The translations under genes were made by a program, and so were the position numbers. Under the pieces are notes generated by a model. The model made no database searches. It saw only the letters and a program-made list of their open reading frames with translations, and was not told the DNA's origin. Source: Hymenobacter sp. YIM 151858-1 (GTDB lineage Bacteria > Bacteroidota > Bacteroidia > Cytophagales > Hymenobacteraceae). From it: a DNA stretch of 64,000 bases. Where the stretch lies: the NCBI RefSeq assembly GCF_025979705.1, contig NZ_CP110136.1, forward strand, positions 4,278,001 through 4,342,000, written 5' to 3'. Positions 17,667-24,502 of the stretch are shown here, piece by piece (position 1 is the first letter of the stretch; each line of letters opens with the position of its first letter).

Positions 17667-18023
17667 CAATTGTTTGGCTGATCCCATGCAAAAAGTCGCC
17701 CCGCAAGTCATGGGGTGTAGCTTGTCTACGGCTGTGTTTGCTCCCGCTGATTTGCTGGTGCAGGATGAGATATTGCCTCATGCACCCGCTATACCACCGA
17801 CCTTGCCAAACCTTGTTGCTGGCGGGTGCGGGCAGCGTGCTAGCATCGGCGCCCGGTGCGCTGGGTTGTTGCCAGGGCCGGTACTGCCAGCTGTGGCCAA
17901 GCTGATGGCAGCGGTGGGTGCTACGGGAGCTGCACTGGCACTGATATTCATGGTTGTGGCCCTGGCGTGGGCCGGCAGCGAGGCAATTAGCCGCTGCTGC
18001 GCCGGCACCCGGCTGCCAACTGG
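17667..18023. other. Intergenic region, no confident gene
   Basis: A frame with a hydrophobic segment (GATGAALALIFMVVALAWAG) is open across here but runs on out of frame into the PBP gene, and a second frame carries a similar-looking N-terminus that stops early. This may be the remains of a small membrane protein gene. Nothing else is seen. Confidence 0.35.
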
Positions 18024-18031
18024 TATATTTG
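18024..18031 (+). promoter_or_regulatory. -7 box TATATTTG before the PBP1A gene
   Basis: Perfect TAnnTTTG match, 50 bases before the ATG of the penicillin-binding protein gene. No TTTG at the -33 position. Confidence 0.6.
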
Positions 18032-18080
18032 TATTTCAGCCGGAGCGTTTACGTGCCAGCTCCCCGGTTTTTTCTGCCCG

Positions 18081-20474
18081 ATGCCCTCGACTGAAGCTCA
18101 GCATATTAACGCCGCTACGCCCCAAAAACCCCGTCCGCAGCGCTCCTGGCCCAACCGCCTTTCGCGTATTGCCTGGGCGGCTTTTGCTGCTGCGGCTGGT
18201 TTTTTTCTGCTGCTGCCCATTCTGGTAGCTTCCAACTTCTTGTTCCTGTTCGGCAAGTCGCCGAGCTTGGAGGAACTCGAAGACCCCAAAGTAGAGCAGC
18301 CCTCCGAGGTATTTACGTCCGATGGCGTATTGCTTGGCCGCTACTACCGCGAAAACCGCTACCCCGTGCCGCTCGACAGCATGTCGCCGTGGCTCGTTAA
18401 GGCGCTGGTGGCAACCGAAGACATCCGCTACCAGGAGCACTCCGGCATCGATCCGCAGGCGTTGGTGGGCTCGGTGGTGGCCGCCGCCCGCGGGCAAAAG
18501 CGCGGGGGCTCCACCATTACCCAACAGCTGGCCAAAAACCTCTACAAAACCCGCCGCGGCGAACAGGGCCTCCTAGGTCATGTGCCCGTGGTGAGCACCA
18601 TTGTGGCCAAGCTCAAGGAGTGGCTGACGGCCGTGGAGCTGGAGCGCCGCTACACCAAGGATGAGATTCTGCGCATGTACCTGAATACCGTCGACTACGG
18701 CTCGCAGTCGTATGGCATTAAGGTGGCGGCCAAAACCTTCTTCAGCACCACGCCCGACAGCCTGGGTCCGGAGCAGGCCGCCGTGCTGGTGGGGGCCCTC
18801 AACAACCCTACCGCGTTCAACGCCCGCTTTCACCCGGAGGCCGCCACCCGGCGCCGCAACCTGGTGCTGGAGCGCATGGGCCAGGCGGGGGTGTTGCCAG
18901 CCGAGCAGGTGAAATTGCTGCAAAGCCAGCCCATCGTGCTGAATTATCGGGTTGAAAAGCACGTCGATGGCCCCGAAAACTACTTCCGCACGGCCATCAG
19001 CCAGTTCGTAAACGACTGGTGCGAGAAGAACGGCTACGATATGTACCGCGACGGGCTGCGCATTTACACCACCATCGACTCGCGCATGCAGGAGCACGCC
19101 GAGGATGCCGTGCAGAAGCGCATGAAAACCCTGCAGCGCACCTTCGATAACTTCTGGCGCAACCGCGGCAAAAACCCGTGGGTGGATGAGGACGGTAACG
19201 AAATCCCGAACTTCATCGAGACGCAGATTAAGCGCACGGAGCTGTACAAGGAGCTGGCTGCGCGCTACAAGGGCAACCCCGCCGGCCTCGACTCGGCCCT
19301 GAACACCAAGCGCCCCATGAAGGTATTTACCTGGAAGGGCGACGGCGACACCACCTTGCTGATGTCGCCGCTCGATTCGCTGGCCTACTACAAGCACTTC
19401 CTGCACGCCGGCATGATGTCGATGGATCCGTACACCGGTCATATCAAGGCTTGGGTGGGGGGGCTCAACTACCGTTTTTTCCAGTACGACCACGTGAAAC
19501 AGGGCAAGCGCCAGGCTGGCTCCACGTTCAAGCCGTTCGTGTACCTCACCGCCATCGATAAGGGTTACGCGCCCTGCGACCGGATACGCGACGAACGCGT
19601 GACGATAAACTACGTGGAGAACGGCAAGCCCATGGAGTGGAAGCCCGACAACGTAACGCGCGAGTACACCGGCATCAACATGACGCTGCGCCATGCCATG
19701 GCCCGCTCGGTGAACTCCGTTACGGCCCAGCTAACGGAGCGCGTGGGCTGGAACGAGGTAGCCAAGTACGCCAACAAAGTAGGCATCCGGAGCAAGCTGC
19801 TAGGCGTGCCGAGCATTGGCCTGGGTTCGGCCGGCGACGTGAGCGTGTACGAAATGGTGAATGCCTACAGCACCTTCGTGAACGGTGGTTTCCGGCCCGA
19901 GCCACTGATCGTTACGCGTATCGAGGACCGCAACGGCAACGTCATTAAGCAGTTTGATCCGCAGCAGAAACGCGTAATTCCGGCCGAAACAGCCTGGCTG
20001 ATGGTGTACATGCTGCGCGGCGGCATGGAAGAGCCGGGCGGTACCTCGCAAGGCTTGTGGGACTACGACCTCTTCAAGAAAAACAACCAGATCGGCGGCA
20101 AAACCGGCACCACCTCCAACTACTCCGACGGCTGGTACATGGGCATCACCAAAGACCTTGTAACCGGCGTGTGGGTAGGCGGCGAAGACCGCTCCATTCA
20201 CTTTTTCCGCTCGGAGCAGGGCGAGGGCGGCCGCATGGCATTGCCCATCTTCGGCATGTACATGGAGCGCATTTACAAGGACAAAGAGCTGGGCATCACC
20301 CCCGGTCCGTTCCCGAAGTACCCCGGCAAAATCAACCGCAAGTACATCTGCTACTCCGAAGATTCGCGCCCGCGCCGCCGTAAGGTAGAAGTTGACTCGA
20401 TTGTGGTGGACAACCTCCTAGACCGCATCAACGAGGGTACCATTGAAGTGCCGGATAGCCTGAAGGCGCAGTAA
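18081..20474 (+). CDS. Class A penicillin-binding protein (PBP1A family)
   Basis: A 797-residue bifunctional murein synthase that polymerises lipid II and cross-links peptides in the periplasm. It has a cytosolic tail, one membrane segment (about residues 28-52), a GT51 transglycosylase domain with the catalytic Glu motif EDIRYQEHSGID and KRGGSTITQQLAKNLY, then a transpeptidase with SxxK (GSTFKPF, about residue 480), SVN and KTG (GGKTGTTSNYSDGWY, about 672). The insertion at about 335-420, with many charged residues, is usual in Bacteroidota. A terminator follows 60 bases after the stop codon. No cell-division genes adjoin. Confidence 0.95.
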   Translation: MPSTEAQHINAATPQKPRPQRSWPNRLSRIAWAAFAAAAGFFLLLPILVASNFLFLFGKSPSLEELEDPKVEQPSEVFTSDGVLLGRYYRENRYPVPLDSMSPWLVKALVATEDIRYQEHSGIDPQALVGSVVAAARGQKRGGSTITQQLAKNLYKTRRGEQGLLGHVPVVSTIVAKLKEWLTAVELERRYTKDEILRMYLNTVDYGSQSYGIKVAAKTFFSTTPDSLGPEQAAVLVGALNNPTAFNARFHPEAATRRRNLVLERMGQAGVLPAEQVKLLQSQPIVLNYRVEKHVDGPENYFRTAISQFVNDWCEKNGYDMYRDGLRIYTTIDSRMQEHAEDAVQKRMKTLQRTFDNFWRNRGKNPWVDEDGNEIPNFIETQIKRTELYKELAARYKGNPAGLDSALNTKRPMKVFTWKGDGDTTLLMSPLDSLAYYKHFLHAGMMSMDPYTGHIKAWVGGLNYRFFQYDHVKQGKRQAGSTFKPFVYLTAIDKGYAPCDRIRDERVTINYVENGKPMEWKPDNVTREYTGINMTLRHAMARSVNSVTAQLTERVGWNEVAKYANKVGIRSKLLGVPSIGLGSAGDVSVYEMVNAYSTFVNGGFRPEPLIVTRIEDRNGNVIKQFDPQQKRVIPAETAWLMVYMLRGGMEEPGGTSQGLWDYDLFKKNNQIGGKTGTTSNYSDGWYMGITKDLVTGVWVGGEDRSIHFFRSEQGEGGRMALPIFGMYMERIYKDKELGITPGPFPKYPGKINRKYICYSEDSRPRRRKVEVDSIVVDNLLDRINEGTIEVPDSLKAQ

Positions 20475-20533
20475 CACCTAGGCGGCCTTGTAGCTCGTAA
20501 TGGGTTTCCGCTCCTTTGGTACATCTGATCATT

Positions 20534-20589
20534 AAAACACCCGCTCCGCCACCGCAGCTAACGTGCTGTGGTGGCGGGGCGGGTGTTTT
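20534..20589. terminator. Terminator between PBP1A gene and epimerase gene
   Basis: A long imperfect stem: aaaacacccgctccgccacc(gcag) against ctg(tggtggcggggcgggtgttt)t, ending in a short T-run. Lies between two convergent genes. Confidence 0.82.
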
Positions 20590-20605
20590 GGTAATATCAG
20601 CTAGG

Positions 20606-21535
20606 CTACTCTTCCTCGCGCTGGTAAAAGGACTCCAATGCTTCGCGCAAGTTCGGGTGTTCGAATTTGAAGCCCTGCTGCAGCACCTTCTGGGCGCTTA
20701 CGCGCTGCGAGGCCAGCACAATTTCGCTCATCTCGCCCATCAACAGCTTCAGGCCAAACTCCGGCACTTTGGGCAGCACCAACGGGCGGTGCAGCACATC
20801 GGCCAGGGTAGAGGTAAACTCTTTGTTGGTTACCGGCTGCGGCGAAACGGCATTGTAAGTGCCCTGCCATTCCGACTCCTCCATCATCTGGATGAGCAAG
20901 CGGCAGAGGTCGTCGATGTGCACCCACGACATATACTGCCGGCCGCTACCTAGGGCTGCACCAGCCATAAGCTTCACGGGCCGGGCAATGCTGGGCAGCG
21001 CGCCGCCTTCGTCGCTGAGCACGATGCCGATACGCGTAATTACCGTACGGATACCTAGGGCTTGCACCTGCTGCGCCGCCCGTTCCCATTGAGTAGCCAC
21101 ATCGGCCAGAAAGTCATCGGCAGGAGCCGGCGGAGTGTCTTCCGTCAGCATGCGGTCGTCGGCGTCGCCGTAGATACCAATTGCCGAGGCCGAGATAAAC
21201 GCCTTCACGTGGTGGGGCCGCTCGCGCAGCTCGCGCGCCAGCAGGTTGGTGCCTCCCACGCGGCTCGACATGATTTCGTGCTTGCGCTCCTCCGACCACT
21301 TTTCATCGGAAACGCTGGCCCCGGCCAGGTTAACGATGAAATCGGCGTACCCGATAGCGGCTTCGTCGATTTGGCCGGCAGCCGGGTCCCAACGGAAACT
21401 GCAGTAGCGCCCGCGGCCGGTTTGCCGGCTCAGGTGGGCCACTTCGTAGCCCGCGTCAATCAGCATTTCCGATAGGCGCATGCCAATAAGGCCGCGGCCA
21501 CCCGAAATCAACACTTTGCGCAACGATGGTTTCAT
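20606..21535 (-). CDS. TIGR01777 family NAD(P)-dependent epimerase
   Basis: A 309-residue extended short-chain dehydrogenase (SDR39U1-like). The nucleotide-binding loop is ISGGRGLIGMRLSEML, the NLAG motif is VNLAGASVSDEKW, and the active-site region gives SASAIGIYG (Tyr of the catalytic set followed by GD) and SWVHIDDLCRLL. The C-terminal DUF1731 part (LPKVPEFGLKLLMGEMSEIVLASQRVSAQKVLQQGFKFEHP) confirms the family. Biological substrate is unknown, although homologues are often linked to cell division. Not part of an evident operon. Confidence 0.92.
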   Translation of the reverse strand: MKPSLRKVLISGGRGLIGMRLSEMLIDAGYEVAHLSRQTGRGRYCSFRWDPAAGQIDEAAIGYADFIVNLAGASVSDEKWSEERKHEIMSSRVGGTNLLARELRERPHHVKAFISASAIGIYGDADDRMLTEDTPPAPADDFLADVATQWERAAQQVQALGIRTVITRIGIVLSDEGGALPSIARPVKLMAGAALGSGRQYMSWVHIDDLCRLLIQMMEESEWQGTYNAVSPQPVTNKEFTSTLADVLHRPLVLPKVPEFGLKLLMGEMSEIVLASQRVSAQKVLQQGFKFEHPNLREALESFYQREEE

Positions 21536-21670
21536 TGTGTAAGCAACACGAAGGGCTCGTAAACTGCCGAAAAGCTCAAAAAGGGCTGCAAGTTAAGGCG
21601 GTAGCGCCACATCCTTCTTTCCCGAACGAACATCCGAGCCGCGGAATAGGTGCGCCAAAGCCGAACGAGG

Positions 21671-22336
21671 CTATTTGCCGATCAGCCGCAAAAACTCGCG
21701 CCGGAGCTGCTCGTCGCGGCCAAAGGCTCCCCCGTATTCGGCAGTAATGGTTGAGCTGCTGGTATCGTTTACGCCGCGGCTCATTACGCATAAGTGGTCG
21801 GCTTCGATGAGTACGGCCACGTCGTCGGTGCGGAGGCTTTGCTTGAGTTCCTCGGCAATTTGCCGGGTGAGACGCTCCTGCACTTGGGGGCGGCGGGCAT
21901 AGTATTGCACTACGCGGTTCAGCTTCGAAAGCCCCACCACATGCTCGCCGGGGAGGTAAGCCACGTGCGCTTTGCCTATAATAGGTACAAAGTGGTGCTC
22001 GCAGCAGGAGAAGAGCGTAATGTCGCGCTCCACGAGAATGTGGTTGTACTGGTAGCGGTTTTCGAATAGGCGCACCTCGGGGCGGTGTTGCGGATCGAGG
22101 CCCCGGAACCACTCGTTCACAAACATCTTGGCCACCCGACGGGGCGTACCGTTCAGGCTGTCGTCCGTCAGGTCGAGGCCAAGCAGGTGCATAATCTCGC
22201 GGAAGTGCGCCGTAATGCCGGCAATCTTATCTTCTTCGCTAAGCGCAAAAGCATCGGGGCGCAGGGGCGTGCGCAGCTCGGCATCCAAGTGGTCGTCGGC
22301 CCCAGGAATAGCGGCCGGGTCGGGCTGTTTAGCCAT
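21671..22336 (-). CDS. folE: GTP cyclohydrolase I
   Basis: A 221-residue homodecameric enzyme that converts GTP to 7,8-dihydroneopterin triphosphate, the entry point for folate and pterin synthesis. Zinc ligands are in FSCCEHHFVP and HLCVMSRG; LNGTPRRVAKMF, HVVGLSKLNRVV and the C-terminal TITAEYGGAFGRDEQLRREFL are typical. It overlaps the upstream pyruvoyl-tetrahydropterin synthase-like gene by eight bases, so both are translated from one mRNA. folB, which uses the same product line, lies far off at 47543. Confidence 0.97.
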   Translation of the reverse strand: MAKQPDPAAIPGADDHLDAELRTPLRPDAFALSEEDKIAGITAHFREIMHLLGLDLTDDSLNGTPRRVAKMFVNEWFRGLDPQHRPEVRLFENRYQYNHILVERDITLFSCCEHHFVPIIGKAHVAYLPGEHVVGLSKLNRVVQYYARRPQVQERLTRQIAEELKQSLRTDDVAVLIEADHLCVMSRGVNDTSSSTITAEYGGAFGRDEQLRREFLRLIGK

Positions 22337-22736
22337 GGTATTCTACAAAGTTGCGGTCCGTTTCGTGGAGCGTGACCGATAAAGCCAGATCGTTGGCTAA
22401 GTGAGGCCGCAGCCGCTGCCAGCACACGCGGGCGATATTCTCGGCCGTGGGGTTGAACTGGCGGAAATCTTCGGTGTCGAGATTCAGGTTGCGGTGGTCA
22501 AAGGTATTTAGAATCTCGCGTTTGATGAGGTCGCTCAGTTGCTTCAAATCGTAGACGTAACCCGTGTCCGGGTTGGGCTCGCCGGTTAGGCGCACCGTAA
22601 GCACATAGTTGTGGCCGTGGTAGTTGGGGTTGTTGCAAAGGCCAAACACGCGGTCGTTTTCCTCGTCAGTCCACTGAGGGTTATAGAGGCGGTGCGCGGC
22701 ATTGAAGTGCTCGGTGCGTCCTACGGTTACTTTCAT
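22329..22736 (-). CDS. 6-pyruvoyl-tetrahydropterin synthase family protein (CX5HGH type)
   Basis: A 135-residue T-fold enzyme. Zinc histidines are seen in AAHRLYNP and YHGHNY, and the catalytic Cys is in FGLCNNPNYHGHNY. Five residues separate Cys and HGH, as in animal PTPS (CNNPNGHGHNY), whereas QueD of queuosine synthesis has three (CRRLHGH). It directly precedes folE and overlaps it. This suggests conversion of dihydroneopterin triphosphate to 6-pyruvoyl-tetrahydropterin for a biopterin-like cofactor, although automatic annotation would call it QueD. The mRNA start may lie at TATACTTG on the minus strand (22813-22806). Confidence 0.85.
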   Translation of the reverse strand: MKVTVGRTEHFNAAHRLYNPQWTDEENDRVFGLCNNPNYHGHNYVLTVRLTGEPNPDTGYVYDLKQLSDLIKREILNTFDHRNLNLDTEDFRQFNPTAENIARVCWQRLRPHLANDLALSVTLHETDRNFVEYHG

Positions 22737-22898
22737 GTGGTGCTTAACTCCAAGTTTGGGTGGTTTGTTTCGGTATTTGCATCCTGCTCAATTACAGTAC
22801 TTTATCAAGTATATATTTTTCTAATCTTGAACTTAACAAATATTTCGAAGGATATATCTAATAAAAGTTATATCGAGTAAAAAAAATCTAGGGCCTAC

Positions 22899-22930
22899 TC
22901 TGGCGCTTTATGCAGGGGTAGTTAAATTTG
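22899..22930 (+). promoter_or_regulatory. Promoter TCTG-N20-TAAATTTG
   Basis: TAAATTTG (22923-22930) is a perfect -7 box, and TCTG (22899-22902) lies 20 bases before it, one mismatch from TTTG. The predicted transcript starts about 65 bases before the ATG at 23002. The whole 22737-22930 stretch is AT-rich. Confidence 0.65.
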
Positions 22931-23001
22931 GTGAGTTGTTACCCGCAAATAGCGAGCGGCTGCACCTCACACTTCGTTTTCACACACTTATTTCACTCCC
23001 T

Positions 23002-23706
23002 ATGAAATCAGGCGTACTCCTCTCTCTGTTGCTGTTCGTCCTGACGACTGCAGGCTTTGCTCAACGCTCGCCCGTAGACGAAACGGAAATGGCAGTAAAA
23101 GGCATCCCTCGTAAAGGTCAGCGCGTAACTATCCAGCTGGATAGCAAGCGGGTAGAAGACTCGTGGGTAAAGCTCATCAACGAAAAAATCGGCAAAGTAA
23201 AGGCCGATAAAGGTGTGTACTCGATGGATGGTGTTGTCGTAGAGTCGATTTCGAAGACTCCGATCCGCATCATCTCGAAAGTAGACGCCGTACCGACCGG
23301 TACTACGGTTTGGTGGTCGATTGACTTGGGTAACGCTTACCTGAGCAAAGACGCTACCCCGCAACAGTGGAAGTCGGCCGAAAACTACCTGAAGGATTTC
23401 GCCCGCCAGCTGTACCGCGAAGACATTGCCCTGCAGGTACAGGAAGCTGAGCGTGCTCTGATCAACTCGCAAAACAACCACATGGCTGTTATTGCTAAGC
23501 AGGATGCCATCAAGAAAGACATCGAGCGCAACAAGCAGAAGAAAATTGAAATTCAGCAGCAGCTGGCCGAAAACGCTGCCGAACTGGTGAAGCTCAACAA
23601 CATGGTTGACTCGAACCTGAAGGAGCAGGAAGCCGCTCGCGCCGACATTGTCAACATGCGTGTGCAGCTGGAGTCGGTTAAGGAGCGCATGAACAAGATT
23701 GAGTAG
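23002..23706 (+). CDS. Exported coiled-coil protein of unknown function
   Basis: A 234-residue protein with a signal peptide (MKSGVLLSLLLFVLTTAGFAQ). The middle (about 25-135) is a compact mixed domain (ESISKTPIRIISKVDAVPTGTTVWWSIDLGNAYLS), and the last 90 residues form a long coiled coil (LQVQEAERALINSQ... through KIEIQQQLAENAAELVKLNN). I do not recognise a named family; similar lengths and layout occur in Bacteroidota periplasmic proteins. A strong own promoter and terminator surround it, so it is a single-gene unit. The start is chosen for the signal peptide. Confidence 0.75.
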   Translation: MKSGVLLSLLLFVLTTAGFAQRSPVDETEMAVKGIPRKGQRVTIQLDSKRVEDSWVKLINEKIGKVKADKGVYSMDGVVVESISKTPIRIISKVDAVPTGTTVWWSIDLGNAYLSKDATPQQWKSAENYLKDFARQLYREDIALQVQEAERALINSQNNHMAVIAKQDAIKKDIERNKQKKIEIQQQLAENAAELVKLNNMVDSNLKEQEAARADIVNMRVQLESVKERMNKIE

Positions 23707-23730
23707 TTCTGCGCTGTAGCTCTCTAATTC

Positions 23731-23765
23731 AAAAAAGCCCCGCCACTTTGCTGGCGGGGCTTTTT
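23731..23765 (+). terminator. Rho-independent terminator
   Basis: Stem aaaaaagccccgcca / tggcggggcttttt with a 6-base loop, 24 bases after the stop codon of the coiled-coil protein gene. The A-run on the left lets it work for the convergent gene too. Confidence 0.92.
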
Positions 23766-23839
23766 GCTTTTATACCGATGCACGTGTGGGCCGTGACCGG
23801 GCACAGAGCCCGAACGCGCTGGGCAGACCTAGGTGGCAG

Positions 23840-24502
23840 CTAAGGTTTTAGGGCAGCGCGTATCTGCTGCTCGGTCGCTTCGGGCCCGCGCCATCCTACC
23901 ACCCGCACCTCGCCTGGCTCGCCGGTGTGCTGGTACCACAGGCGCAACGTTTCGCGGGCGGCAGGGTAGCGTGTAACCAGCTCCTGCCACGAGGTAACGG
24001 GCACATTGCGTTGGCTTGGGCGAGCGGGTACCGTTAGCACCACCGATTCCATTTCGCCACCGTTATCGAGCAGCAAAAGCGCCAGGGGCAGCACTTCGAA
24101 CACCGTGCCCGCGGGCTGGCTTTCGGCCAGCACAAGCGCGGGCTGCGGCCGACCTAGGGGGTGTAGCTTGGAGGCCGGCAACCGGGTAGATGGGATAAAC
24201 CCTGCATTGGCGGGGTAAGGCAAAAAGGCCACCCGCCGCTCGGTGCCGGCACGCAGTTCGGGCTGAAAATCGTTGCTACGAGCATCGTAATGCAGCACGC
24301 GGTTTGAGCCGGCCGGGGTTTCTACCACCACTTGCAGCAGGTGGCGTTCGGCGGAATAGGTAGGCAGCTTATCAAAACGCTCCTGACAGCTGGTGAGGCC
24401 AGCCGCCAGGAGCGTGAGAGATACAGCAACTGCAGAACCTACGTTACCGGAGCGCCTGATCGATGAGGCGCAGCGGGTTGGCGTTTTGCAGGTTGAGAAC
24501 AA
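23840..24502 (-). CDS. Lipoprotein related to family I inorganic pyrophosphatase, catalytic residues lost
   Basis: A 220-residue protein with a signal and lipobox (LLAAGLTSC). The mature part follows soluble pyrophosphatase: VVVETPAG (EcPPase VVIEIPAN), LPYPANAGFI (FYPCNYGYI), AGTVFEVLPLALLLLDNGGE ([21 protein letters not shown]) and EVRVVGWRGPEATEQQI (WVKVEGWENAEAAKAEI). The metal site DGDPVD is replaced by GRPQPA, so three aspartates are absent, and Lys29, Lys104 and Lys142 equivalents are not kept. A binding or structural role in the envelope is likelier than hydrolysis. The only ATG overlaps the preceding M1-barrel gene by 59 bases. Confidence 0.75.
   Translation of the reverse strand: MFSTCKTPTRCASSIRRSGNVGSAVAVSLTLLAAGLTSCQERFDKLPTYSAERHLLQVVVETPAGSNRVLHYDARSNDFQPELRAGTERRVAFLPYPANAGFIPSTRLPASKLHPLGRPQPALVLAESQPAGTVFEVLPLALLLLDNGGEMESVVLTVPARPSQRNVPVTSWQELVTRYPAARETLRLWYQHTGEPGEVRVVGWRGPEATEQQIRAALKP

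Noticed and set aside
17674-18228. 184-codon frame with a hydrophobic segment before the PBP1A gene
   Set aside because: It overlaps 148 bases of the PBP1A gene in another frame and crosses its -7 box; kept only as a possible remnant.
20606-22736. Biopterin operon including the TIGR01777 gene as sepiapterin reductase
   Set aside because: The 20606 protein is an extended SDR with DUF1731 tail, not a sepiapterin reductase, and is separated from folE by 135 bases with its own reading context.
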